Of a stretch of 64,000 nt of DNA, positions 1 to 7,892 are shown piece after piece. Each line of letters begins with the position of its first letter. The stretch's first letter is position 1. A model generated the notes under the pieces. It made no database searches, was not told the DNA's origin, and worked only from the letters and a program-made list of their open reading frames with translations. Source of the stretch: Spirosoma sp. SC4-14 (GTDB lineage Bacteria; Bacteroidota; Bacteroidia; Cytophagales; Spirosomataceae); NCBI RefSeq assembly GCF_037201965.1, contig NZ_CP147518.1:4147001-4211000 (forward strand). The letters are read 5' to 3'. A program made the translations under genes and the position numbers.

Positions 1-1
1 A

Positions 2-1711
2 CCCAAACAGGGAGATATTACCCCTGTGCAAACTACACTCGCCACACTGAATAAGCAGGAAAATGCTGCATTTAAACATAAGAGTTTTACGGTATCACTT
101 CAGCCGTTCGATGAAATTGCTCTAGGTCGTAGGCTCCAAAATGCCATCGGCCCTACCATGATTCCTCTGGTTGTCTGGATACTGGTCGGTCTGGCTTTTG
201 TGATTATGCTATCGGCCTGTTTCAACTACACAAATCTGTCCATTGCCCGTTCCCTTCGGCGTTCCCGCGAAGTGGGTATTCGGAAGGTAATTGGTGCCCT
301 AAAAATGCACGTACTAGGCCAGTTCATGACCGAATCTGTCCTTATTGCGCTGCTTGCACTGGTATTCTCGTTCGGATTGTTTCTGTTCCTGCGCACACAG
401 TTTCTGGGTCTCGATCAATTTGTCAGTAACCTGGTTTCGCTCAATTTATCGTTCCGGGTTGTTCTTTATTTCGTAACACTGGCCATTGTGGTCGGACTGG
501 TTGCGGGGTTCTTACCCGCCATCTTCTTCGCCCGTATCAATCCAATCCAGGTCATTAAAGACGTATCCGTTCTGAGAGTGTTCCGGCGCGTGACGATGCG
601 TAAGGTACTGATTGTTGTGCAGTATACGATTTCTCTGATCTTCATCACGACTACCATCATTGGCTACTCGCAGTACCGCAGTTTTCTTACCTTCGATTTA
701 GGTTTCAGTACCGAAAACATTTTAAATATTAAGCTTCTGGGTAATAAGGGCGATGTGTTGGCCAAAGAACTCGCCAGTATACCCACTGTCAGTGAAGTAG
801 CCAAATCGCAAATGGTCACCAGTTTAGGGAGCGTAGGTGGTACAACCATAAAATACAAAAACCCGCAGGACTCGGCGCTGGTGTGGCTCAACATGGTAGA
901 CGAGCATTATTTACCCATTCATAAACACAAGCTACTGGCCGGAAAAAACTTCAGTCTACGACCAAAGCATGGCGAGGAAAGCGAAATTATTGTGAATGAG
1001 CAGGTGCTGAAGCGCTTCAACATTGCCCACCGAAACCCACAGAAAGCGCTGGGCGAAATCATTACCGTCGATGGTAAAAAGCTGGCTATTGTCGGCGTAC
1101 TGAAAGATTTTCATTACGAAACGATCCAGAGCCAAATCAAACCCGTTATGTTTCGGTACTCGGCCGATCCGGGTGGCTATCTGAATATTAAAATTAGCTC
1201 GACCGATTTGCCTGTAACGATGGCACAGATAGAAAAGGTCTGGAATAAAATCGACAAGGTTCACCCGATGGAAGCCAAATTCTACGACGATCAGATTGAG
1301 GAAGCCTACCGTCAGTTTTCGGTAATGCTGAAAGTGATTGGTTTCATTGCTTTTCTGGCTATTTGTATTGCCTCGTTGGGTCTGTTCGGTATGGTTGTGT
1401 TCACGACCGAAACGAAACTGAAGGAAATTAGTATTCGTAAAGTTCTGGGAGCCAGCGAAGAAAATTTAGTATTCACCTTAAGCAAAGGCTTATTGGGGTT
1501 ACTGGCGGTGTCGGCTTTAGCTGCGTTACCGATCACCTACTTGTTTTTCGACAACGTAGTGCTCACAAATTTTGCTTACCACCAGCCCATTGGCCTTAGC
1601 GACTTGCTGATTGGCAGTCTGCTTGTTGCGCTTATTGCCATGCTACTGATCGGCTCGCAAACCCTGAAAGCAGCCCGCATCAATCCGGCGAATGTACTGA
1701 AGAGTGAATGA
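2..1711 (+). CDS. FtsX/MacB-type ABC transporter permease, 5'-truncated by window edge
   Basis: The frame is open to the left edge, so the true start lies outside the window; a GTG at 26 is unlikely to be the start. The visible ~570 residues hold the end of a periplasmic core, an FtsX-like membrane domain (segments around LVVWILVGLAFVIML followed by the basic loop RSREVGIRKVIGA), a fourth helix near QYTISLIFITTTIIG, a large MacB-type extracellular core, and a second FtsX domain at the C-terminus with the mirror loop LKEISIRKVLGA. This duplicated layout is typical of the ~800-residue Bacteroidota permeases of the MacB/LolE superfamily, which work with a separate ATPase. The substrate cannot be told from sequence. 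The loop motif RKVLGA repeated in both halves is strong family evidence. Confidence 0.93.
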   Translation, partial: PKQGDITPVQTTLATLNKQENAAFKHKSFTVSLQPFDEIALGRRLQNAIGPTMIPLVVWILVGLAFVIMLSACFNYTNLSIARSLRRSREVGIRKVIGALKMHVLGQFMTESVLIALLALVFSFGLFLFLRTQFLGLDQFVSNLVSLNLSFRVVLYFVTLAIVVGLVAGFLPAIFFARINPIQVIKDVSVLRVFRRVTMRKVLIVVQYTISLIFITTTIIGYSQYRSFLTFDLGFSTENILNIKLLGNKGDVLAKELASIPTVSEVAKSQMVTSLGSVGGTTIKYKNPQDSALVWLNMVDEHYLPIHKHKLLAGKNFSLRPKHGEESEIIVNEQVLKRFNIAHRNPQKALGEIITVDGKKLAIVGVLKDFHYETIQSQIKPVMFRYSADPGGYLNIKISSTDLPVTMAQIEKVWNKIDKVHPMEAKFYDDQIEEAYRQFSVMLKVIGFIAFLAICIASLGLFGMVVFTTETKLKEISIRKVLGASEENLVFTLSKGLLGLLAVSALAALPITYLFFDNVVLTNFAYHQPIGLSDLLIGSLLVALIAMLLIGSQTLKAARINPANVLKSE

Positions 1712-1714
1712 GAG

Positions 1715-1774
1715 ATTGGTCAGTTGTTATTAGTTAAATTACGAATGGCAACTAACTACTGACAACTGACCAAT
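1715..1774 (+). terminator. Hairpin after the FtsX-type permease gene
   Basis: Thirteen bases at 1715-1727 (ATTGGTCAGTTGT) are exactly complementary to 1762-1774, with a shorter inner complement (TAGTT/AACTA). It starts four bases after the permease stop. There is no clean T-run, so it is either a Bacteroidota-type terminator or an mRNA 3'-end stabiliser. Confidence 0.5.
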
Positions 1775-1849
1775 GACTACCCACCCGGAATGATTGTGAT
1801 GGATAAATGGTTGATGCTATATGCGTAAGCAACCCTACTCCATACAACT

Positions 1850-2980
1850 ATGATCCATTTCGATACCCTGGCCCTCCGCGCTACCCATCAATCCGACCCT
1901 ATTACCGGCGCTGTTGTCTCCCCGCTCTACCTGTCTACAACTTTTGCCCGCGACGAGGCCAATGAACTGCCCAGTCAATACATCTATACACGACCCAATA
2001 ACCCAACGCGGGAAGCCCTGGAAAAAGCCCTGGCCGCTCTGGAAGGGGGCACCGTTGGTATGGCCTTTGGATCGGGACAGGCAGCAACCATGACTCTCTT
2101 TCAGGCCCTGCGTCCGGGCGATCATGTGGTGTTGGCTGCTGATGCCTATTATGGTACACCTGCGCTGCTCGAACAGGTTTTTCATCCCTGGGGGCTTACC
2201 TATACGCGGGTCGATATGAGCGATCTGGCAGCTGTGCAGCAGTCGATCCACGAAAATACCCGCGTAGTCTGGTGCGAAACGCCCTCCAATCCAATGCTGG
2301 CAATTACGGATCTGCTCACCATCAGCAGTATGGCCCACGACGCGGGCGCTATCTGCGTTTGCGACAATACCTGGGCTACTCCTGCTCTTCAGCGCCCATT
2401 CGATTTCAATTGCGATGTAGTAATGCACTCAACGACCAAATACCTCAGCGGTCATAGCGACGTATTGGGTGGTGCATTGATTTTCAGACGCGATGATGAG
2501 TTTACGCAGCGCATTCGCAACCTGCAAAGTTTGTCGGGGGCTGTTCCATCGCCGTTTGATTGCTGGCTGATAAGTCGGGGCATTAAAACGCTTGGTGTAC
2601 GCATACGAGCACAAACTGTTACCGCACAAGCTGTGGCTGAATTTCTGGATGGGCATTATGCAGTTGAAAAAGTGCATTATCCTGGACTAGCCAATCACCC
2701 CGACCGCGCAATTATTCACCAGCAAATGAACGCGCCCGGTGCGATGCTGTCGGTTCAGGTAAAAGGCGGAGCCCAGGAAGCACTTCAGTTTATCGGAAAA
2801 CTGAAGTTGATAACCCGAGCCACCAGTCTGGGGGGTGTAGAAAGCCTGATCGAGCATCGCGCTAGTGTAGAAGGCCCCAACACAACAACACCCCAAAATC
2901 TAGTACGTATTTCGATTGGTCTGGAACATGCCGAAGACCTCATTGCCGATCTGGCTCAGGCGCTGGATGCTATCGGCTAA
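1850..2980 (+). CDS. Cys/Met metabolism PLP-dependent trans-sulfuration enzyme
   Basis: A 376-residue protein of the cystathionine gamma-synthase / cystathionine beta- or gamma-lyase family. The PLP-binding lysine is K197 in the signature STTKYLSGHSD, preceded by the DNTWATP segment that carries the cofactor-contacting aspartate. RPNNPTREALE near residue 48 and GGVESLIEHRAS near the C-terminus are family hallmarks. The protein acts in the cytosol on cystathionine, O-acyl-homoserine or related thioether substrates; sequence alone does not separate synthase from lyase. The ATG at 1850 matches the family N-terminus. It stands alone between an ABC permease and a sigma factor gene. Confidence 0.9.
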   Translation: MIHFDTLALRATHQSDPITGAVVSPLYLSTTFARDEANELPSQYIYTRPNNPTREALEKALAALEGGTVGMAFGSGQAATMTLFQALRPGDHVVLAADAYYGTPALLEQVFHPWGLTYTRVDMSDLAAVQQSIHENTRVVWCETPSNPMLAITDLLTISSMAHDAGAICVCDNTWATPALQRPFDFNCDVVMHSTTKYLSGHSDVLGGALIFRRDDEFTQRIRNLQSLSGAVPSPFDCWLISRGIKTLGVRIRAQTVTAQAVAEFLDGHYAVEKVHYPGLANHPDRAIIHQQMNAPGAMLSVQVKGGAQEALQFIGKLKLITRATSLGGVESLIEHRASVEGPNTTTPQNLVRISIGLEHAEDLIADLAQALDAIG

Positions 2981-3150
2981 TTTTTCAACAGACAGCAAAT
3001 TTCTATATAGGCATAGGTGATATCCGGCGCAAAATGGGTATTAATGCTAGGACTTTCGCCAGCGACGGAGTTTTTAGCCAGACCTTTGGGCTTGAGCAAG
3101 GCGATCGCTTTAACTAATTTCTCATAGCCATAGTTAGCAGGAATGCTCAT
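2977..3150 (-). CDS. Possible small protein of 57 residues (unrecognised)
   Basis: This is an antisense reading of the gap between the trans-sulfuration gene and the sigma factor. It starts MSIPANYGYEKLVKAI and ends ITYAYIEICCLLKN. The composition looks protein-like and the frame fills the whole gap: its stop overlaps the upstream gene's stop and its start codon overlaps the start of the sigma factor. No family is recognised and there is no visible promoter or ribosome site. It may equally be a chance frame or a remnant. Confidence 0.22.
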   Translation of the reverse strand: MSIPANYGYEKLVKAIALLKPKGLAKNSVAGESPSINTHFAPDITYAYIEICCLLKN

Positions 3151-3688
3151 GAAAAACAGACACCCCGATGACTCAACTTTATTAGTAAACATTCAATTGC
3201 GCGAACGGGTCGCCTACGAATTTCTGTACCGGTACATATACCCGTCCATCGCCCGTTATGTCCAGAAAAATAATGGAAACCGGGCCGATGCTGAAGACCT
3301 TTTCCAGGAAACACTGCTGGCGTTGGTAGAAAATGTAAAACAGCCCGGTTTTCAGCTTCGCTCGTCGCTCAAAACGTATCTATTTTCCATTGCCCGCAAC
3401 CTTTGGCTGAAGCGTTTACGCCAGCAACAACCAGATCTGATCGATGATTTTTCACCATTCGAATCGCTAACGGATACCCTCCCGAACGATTCGCGGGAAG
3501 GTCTTCTCACAAACTGGCTATCGAAAGTAAGCCCTATGTGTCGTCTGCTCCTGAAAGCATTATTCTACGAAAATCAGCCCATAGCCCAGCTAATGCTCCG
3601 TATGGGCTGGAAGAATAAGCATACGGCTGATAATCAGAAATATAAATGTGTCCAGCAGATTCGAAAAGTAGCCACTGTGTATTCATAA
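3143..3688 (+). CDS. ECF-type RNA polymerase sigma factor
   Basis: A 181-residue sigma-70 family protein. Region 2 covers about residues 20-95, with the core-binding segment DAEDLFQETLLALVEN and the -10-recognition stretch LKTYLFSIARNLWLKRLR. A shorter region 4 follows, in which MGWKNKHTADNQKYKC resembles the helix-turn-helix of the many Bacteroidota ECF factors. Translation could start at the ATG at 3143 or at the one six bases downstream (3149). No FecR-like or other anti-sigma gene is adjacent, and no TonB receptor follows, so it is not a classical FecIR-type unit. Its regulon is unknown. Confidence 0.87.
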   Translation: MLMKNRHPDDSTLLVNIQLRERVAYEFLYRYIYPSIARYVQKNNGNRADAEDLFQETLLALVENVKQPGFQLRSSLKTYLFSIARNLWLKRLRQQQPDLIDDFSPFESLTDTLPNDSREGLLTNWLSKVSPMCRLLLKALFYENQPIAQLMLRMGWKNKHTADNQKYKCVQQIRKVATVYS

Positions 3689-3753
3689 GGTCATAGTCGA
3701 GGTGATTGATACTACTTAACGGGTATTAACAGGAAATAAAACCTGTTAATACC

Positions 3754-4368
3754 ATGATTATGGATCTTGTTTCACTGGCCTCAACGAGTGTTCTTGCCAC
3801 AGCAGCACTAGCCCAATCCGAAAAAAACCAGCAGCCATTAGTGCCCAAACAACAGGCGCCTTCTTTTTCGGTGCCTGATGTATACGGTCAACCAATTTCG
3901 TTAGCTCATTATCAGGGCCAAAAAGTGTTACTCGTTTTTGCCCGATTTGCTGGTTGTCCTGTCTGTAATCTTCGCTTTCATCAGTTGGAAGCCCGCTCGT
4001 CCGAATTTAAAGTTAAAGGCTTAGCAGTCATTACAATCTATGAGTCGTCGGCTACAGTTATGAAAGACTATATAGATGGCCAATCGTACTATTCCCGTTT
4101 GGTACCCAATCCCGACGAAAGTCTCTACAAACTTTATCAAGTTGAACGGTCGGTGGGAAAAACAATAAAAGGAATAGTAAAAGGCGCGGTAGGTAAGGCG
4201 CTAAAAGGCAATTCTTTATATACGCGTAAGGTAACGATGGACGGGCATAAAGATCGCATCAGCGCGGAATTTCTCATCGACGAACAAGGCAACATTGCAA
4301 CCGCTTACTATGGCCAGTATTTGGGCGATGAGCTCCCAATGGAAAGTATTGAGCAGTTTTTGAACTGA
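3754..4368 (+). CDS. Peroxiredoxin-like (AhpC/TSA family) thiol protein
   Basis: A 204-residue thioredoxin-fold protein. After a short hydrophobic N-terminus ending TAALAQ (possible signal peptide) comes the AhpC/TSA start APSFSVPDVYGQPISLAHY. The redox motif is FAGCPVCNLRF with cysteines at about positions 68 and 71. AEFLIDEQGNIATAYYG marks the second half of the fold. The basic insert around residues 133-155 (GKTIKGIVKGAVGKALKG) is unusual for the family. It probably reduces peroxides or disulfides in the envelope. Thiol-based redox function is likely; the exact substrate is unknown. Confidence 0.8.
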   Translation: MIMDLVSLASTSVLATAALAQSEKNQQPLVPKQQAPSFSVPDVYGQPISLAHYQGQKVLLVFARFAGCPVCNLRFHQLEARSSEFKVKGLAVITIYESSATVMKDYIDGQSYYSRLVPNPDESLYKLYQVERSVGKTIKGIVKGAVGKALKGNSLYTRKVTMDGHKDRISAEFLIDEQGNIATAYYGQYLGDELPMESIEQFLN

Positions 4369-4377
4369 TCAATCAAT

Positions 4378-4692
4378 CTAGTGCCTGGGAGGGGTGAGCG
4401 GCACAGATTTCCAATAGCGTGGTGGCCGCCGTTTCGGACCTTGCTGGCCATGCACTTTCATGGTATAATACGCTAACGTGTCCGGTACCGATACGGGCAT
4501 GTTATCAAGCGTTGCCCGTACAACATTTTGGGGATCGCGGGAGTCACGGTAAAATGAGTTTCCCGGACGCGAGTTTGGCATTCGGTCCATCGGCACATCG
4601 GCAGGAATCGAATCGCGACGACTTATCGTTACAGGCCTTTGTGCGTAGGCATATCCTGAAATCAGGAACAGGAAAAGTATAGATTGTTTCAT
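4378..4692 (-). CDS. Small secreted hypothetical protein
   Basis: 104 residues with a clear signal peptide (KQSILFLFLISGYAYAQ, cleavage predicted after AYAQ or AYA). The mature part is rich in Pro, Arg and Ser and contains no domain I recognise. It converges with the peroxiredoxin-like gene, only nine bases apart. A periplasmic or surface location is an inference from the signal peptide. Confidence 0.6.
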   Translation of the reverse strand: MKQSILFLFLISGYAYAQRPVTISRRDSIPADVPMDRMPNSRPGNSFYRDSRDPQNVVRATLDNMPVSVPDTLAYYTMKVHGQQGPKRRPPRYWKSVPLTPPRH

Positions 4693-4892
4693 GGTCTTGG
4701 TTTAGCAATTAGTCATTAAAATGAGACTGCCTGAAGTAACGAACCAGCAGCTAATAGTTAATGAGGATTGACACATGGCAGTATTACCAAAAGACCCATT
4801 CTCAACTACATAGGTTGCAAACCCGAAGAAAATCACAACGAAACTAAACCCCAAAAGCCTTGGTTTCTCAAACAGAAGAAGCAACCTAATCA

Positions 4893-5486
4893 ATGAAAAT
4901 CGCTTTAATTTCTACCTCGTCGCGTAAAAACAGCAATTCTTTGCGCTTCGTCACTTATATAAAACACCTACTGGCCGAAGATGGTCAGCACGATGTTACA
5001 GTCGTAAGCTTCGAGCACTACGACATTCCATTTGTAGGTCAGGGGTCGGTGAAGCACGAAGAGCTTACCTCGTTCCAGCAGGAATTAATTAACGCCTGGG
5101 AGCCTGCGGATCTGGTGTTGTTTGCCATGCCCGAATACAACTGGGCGGCACCACCACAGGCAACCAATACCATTCATCAATTGGGCGTTCCCTCGTTCAA
5201 ACACCTGTTCAATAATAAGGTGTTTACTATGGTTGGCATTTCGAACGGGCGGGGGGGGCGTCAGCCAGCGCTGGATATGACAACGGTTGTTAACAAGACT
5301 ATTAGCTTCACAAATAGCTATTCTATTGTGTCGCCGAAACTCTATGAATCGCACGAAACGGATAAGAATCTGGATGAAACCGGCCAGTTTATCGGACACG
5401 AAGTCTACGAACGAACGGCCCGTGCTTTTCTACACTATACACTCAGTGTGGCACAACGGTGGATCGTGACTGAACCGGCAGTATAA
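4893..5486 (+). CDS. NADPH-dependent FMN reductase family protein
   Basis: 197-residue flavodoxin-fold oxidoreductase. The N-terminal STSSRKNSNSLRF is the FMN phosphate-binding loop and FAMPEYNWAAPPQ near residue 70 is the conserved PEYN segment that contacts the isoalloxazine ring. It probably reduces free flavin or quinones at the expense of NADPH in the cytosol. A good hairpin terminator follows the stop, so it is transcribed alone. Confidence 0.87.
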   Translation: MKIALISTSSRKNSNSLRFVTYIKHLLAEDGQHDVTVVSFEHYDIPFVGQGSVKHEELTSFQQELINAWEPADLVLFAMPEYNWAAPPQATNTIHQLGVPSFKHLFNNKVFTMVGISNGRGGRQPALDMTTVVNKTISFTNSYSIVSPKLYESHETDKNLDETGQFIGHEVYERTARAFLHYTLSVAQRWIVTEPAV

Positions 5487-5499
5487 GCCGGTTTGTGTA

Positions 5500-5559
5500 A
5501 AACAGTCATTTTTCATTGGGGAATGATAAAAAGTACCAATGATAAATGACTGTTTTTTT
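5500..5559 (+). terminator. Rho-independent terminator of the FMN reductase gene
   Basis: A 20-bp stem (5500-5519 with 5536-5555, one mismatch) encloses a 16-base loop and runs straight into a T-tract (5552-5559). It lies 14 bases after the stop codon. Confidence 0.85.
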
Positions 5560-5582
5560 AATGACCCTGTTTAACCCTTTGC

Positions 5583-5660
5583 CTTTTTACCGCAGAGAAC
5601 ACAGAGCACCTCTGCTTAGCGGGCTTTGGGTATAATCGTTGCGTTCTCTTCGGTAAAAAG
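5583..5660. repeat. Intergenic inverted repeat of the CAGAGAACACAGAG type
   Basis: 5583-5600 (CTTTTTACCGCAGAGAAC) is complementary to 5643-5660 with one mismatch, enclosing 42 bases. The left arm continues into ACAGAG, giving the CAGAGAACACAGAG motif that I recall as a recurrent intergenic sequence in several phyla. An inner complement, GCGTTCT/AGAACGC, lies at 5641-5665. It sits downstream of the cysteine desulfurase gene and might serve as its terminator. Confidence 0.5.
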
Positions 5661-5712
5661 AACGCATTTGGCGATTATTCCAGAACGTTTAAACAGCCTC
5701 AATAACAGAAAA

Positions 5713-6891
5713 TCAATTCGCCAGTTCTTTCTGATACAATCCTACCAGCGTATCAACGGCGTAGTCAATTTCTTCCTGCGTGTTGTACTTACCAAACGAG
5801 AACCGGACATAGCCCCGCTCAGGGTCGAGGTTGGGCAGGGCTGCCAGCACGTGCGACCCCACGTTTGAACCACTCGAACAGGCCGAACCGCCCGATGCCG
5901 AAATCCGGGCAATATCCAGGCTGAACAACAACATATCGTTGATGTCGGATGCAGGCAGGCTCACATTCAGCACCGTATACAAACTGTTTTCCAGATCGGC
6001 CGAATCGCCATTGAAGCGCACATCAGGCATTTTTTCCAGGAGTTGTTCAACCATCCGGCGCTTCAGTGACAGAATATGCTGCTTATGCGCTGCCATATCG
6101 CGATAAGCAATTTCAAGTGCTTTAGCCAATCCGACAATTCCGTAAACATTCTCGGTTCCTCCCCGCATATTCCGTTCCTGGGCTCCTCCGTGAATGAACG
6201 GGTGAATTTTCACATGCTCAGCATTGACATACAGAAACCCGACACCTTTAGGCCCGTGAAATTTATGTCCGGCCCCAACGATAAAATCGACGGGGAGTTG
6301 CTGTAAATTATGGCGAAAATGCCCCATAGTCTGGACCGTATCGGAATGAAAGACCGCTTTATAAGCGCGGCAGATTTCACCGGCCCGATTCAGATCGAGC
6401 AAATTGCCGATCTCATTGTTGCCATGCATCAGCGAAACCAGCGACCGCTCAGCGCCATCTGTCTGGTTTTTCTTTAGCAATGATTCAAGATGATCGAGGT
6501 CGATATGGCCTTTCGAGTCGATGTTGACCAGACTCAGTTGAATGGTTCCCTGTTTGGCCAGGTATTCGAGAGTATGCAACACCGCATGGTGTTCCAGGGG
6601 TGAGGTAATCGCATGTTTCAACGCATAGGTTTCGATACTTCCCCGAATGGCGGTGTTATCGGCTTCGGTGCCACCCGATGTAAAAAAAATTTCGGCAGGC
6701 GATGTATTCAATAAACCAGCAACGGTCTTGCGTGCTTTTTCAAGGGCGGTCCGAACGGTTCGGCCATGACTATGAATGGACGACGGATTACCAAATTGCT
6801 CAGTCATAAGCGGTAACATGGCGTCCAGCACTTCAGGATCGAGCCGGGTAGTAGCGGCATTATCAAGGTATACGGCAGCGGTAGGTGTCAT
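5713..6891 (-). CDS. Cysteine desulfurase (NifS/IscS-like)
   Basis: 392-residue class-V aminotransferase-fold enzyme that takes sulfur from L-cysteine for Fe-S clusters or tRNA thiolation. The start at MTPTAAVYLDNAATTRLD is chosen because the family begins right before YLDNAATT; the frame continues upstream without homology, and a consensus promoter lies between. Visible catalytic elements: His101/102 in SPLEHHAVLH, PLP lysine K210 in GAGHKFHGPKG, and the sulfur-carrying Cys338 in SGGSACSSGS. The loop around the cysteine is short-to-medium, as in NifS-like group I enzymes. No iscU or other isc genes are near, so the symbol is left open. Confidence 0.93.
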   Translation of the reverse strand: MTPTAAVYLDNAATTRLDPEVLDAMLPLMTEQFGNPSSIHSHGRTVRTALEKARKTVAGLLNTSPAEIFFTSGGTEADNTAIRGSIETYALKHAITSPLEHHAVLHTLEYLAKQGTIQLSLVNIDSKGHIDLDHLESLLKKNQTDGAERSLVSLMHGNNEIGNLLDLNRAGEICRAYKAVFHSDTVQTMGHFRHNLQQLPVDFIVGAGHKFHGPKGVGFLYVNAEHVKIHPFIHGGAQERNMRGGTENVYGIVGLAKALEIAYRDMAAHKQHILSLKRRMVEQLLEKMPDVRFNGDSADLENSLYTVLNVSLPASDINDMLLFSLDIARISASGGSACSSGSNVGSHVLAALPNLDPERGYVRFSFGKYNTQEEIDYAVDTLVGLYQKELAN

Positions 6892-6925
6892 TGTTTGTCG
6901 ATCGTATAGGCAAATCTTAATCCTG

Positions 6926-6933
6926 CAAAGGTA
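6926..6933 (-). promoter_or_regulatory. Bacteroidota -7 promoter element for the cysteine desulfurase gene
   Basis: On the minus strand TACCTTTG matches the Bacteroidota -7 consensus TAnnTTTG exactly. It lies about 35 bases upstream of the chosen start. A weak TTTC about 20 bases upstream could act as the -33 element. The position supports the shorter start of the enzyme. Confidence 0.6.
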
Positions 6934-7005
6934 CAGTGAAGCCCGATACCGATGAAACACAAACCGAAACTTGGTCGTTCTCTTATTACCATAACTACAC
7001 AAACA

Positions 7006-7884
7006 ATGGATTTTTCACAAGCCCCCGAACTTATTTATGCCGAACTCTCGCTCTGGATTCGTAATGCAATCCGATATATTCCAAAGGTAGCTGTAGCGGT
7101 TCTCGTACTCGTTCTTTTCACATTACTCTCGCGCTGGCTAAGCCGTTGGGTTATCCGGGGCCTGAACCGTTTCAGCACTAATATCTCGCTGATCAATTTA
7201 ACGGGGGCTGTCATGCGCGTGTTTACAATGGCCGTTGGGATGTTTGTAGCGTTGAGCGTATTGGGTCTCGATAAAACCGTTACGTCGTTGCTGGCCGGTG
7301 CCGGTGTACTCGCCCTGGCAATTGGTTTTGCCTTTCAGGACCTTACTACCAACTTTATTTCGGGCGCTATGATTGCCTTTGCCCGTCCGGTGCAGGTTGG
7401 CGACATTGTCGAAACCAACGGATTTACGGGTAAAGTGCTCGACATAAAACTACGGTCTATTGTGATTGATAATGGAAAAGGCCAAACGGTTGAATTGCCC
7501 AGCAAAGATGTGTTCCAGAAACCAATCATTAATTATTCGCGAATCGGTCACCGACGCATTGAAGTGACAGCGGGTATTTCCTATATCGATGATTTATCCA
7601 AAGCTCAGCAGATCGCCATTGAGGCCGTACGGGGGCTACCTTTTGTGTTACAAGATCAGCCAATTGAATTACATTACCGGAATTTTGGCGATGCCAACAT
7701 CCAGTTTGTACTTTGGTTCTGGATCAAATCGGCCGGAGGCAGTCCGCCTGTTGCGCTTAGTGAAGCGATTATAGCTATCAAGAAAGCCTTTGACGAGCAC
7801 AGGATTCTGACTGTTTTTGCGTGGCAAACATTCGATTTAAAGCAAAAACTAATTGACTTACATACCGAGAATCCAGCCTCCTGA
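7006..7884 (+). CDS. Mechanosensitive ion channel of the MscS family
   Basis: 292 residues from the ATG at 7006 (MDFSQAPELIYAE); an earlier in-frame ATG at 6952 would add 18 residues without homology. A first membrane helix near VAVAVLVLVLFTLLS is followed by the pore helix VTSLLAGAGVLALAIGFAFQ, rich in Ala and Gly as in MscS TM3, and by the beta-domain start RPVQVGDIVETNGFTGKV. The protein opens on membrane tension to release solutes on osmotic downshock. Length is typical of the small MscS type. It is divergent from the desulfurase gene. Confidence 0.92.
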   Translation: MDFSQAPELIYAELSLWIRNAIRYIPKVAVAVLVLVLFTLLSRWLSRWVIRGLNRFSTNISLINLTGAVMRVFTMAVGMFVALSVLGLDKTVTSLLAGAGVLALAIGFAFQDLTTNFISGAMIAFARPVQVGDIVETNGFTGKVLDIKLRSIVIDNGKGQTVELPSKDVFQKPIINYSRIGHRRIEVTAGISYIDDLSKAQQIAIEAVRGLPFVLQDQPIELHYRNFGDANIQFVLWFWIKSAGGSPPVALSEAIIAIKKAFDEHRILTVFAWQTFDLKQKLIDLHTENPAS

Positions 7885-7892
7885 CACCAGAT

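Noticed and set aside
4702..4893. Minus-strand 63-residue hydrophobic frame upstream of the FMN reductase gene
   Set aside because: It ends in the intergenic region with no promoter, and its composition is that of AT-rich non-coding DNA; it overlaps the expected promoter of the plus-strand gene.
5626..5868. Plus-strand frame opposite the end of the cysteine desulfurase gene
   Set aside because: Shadow of the desulfurase coding region; no homology and poor codon use.
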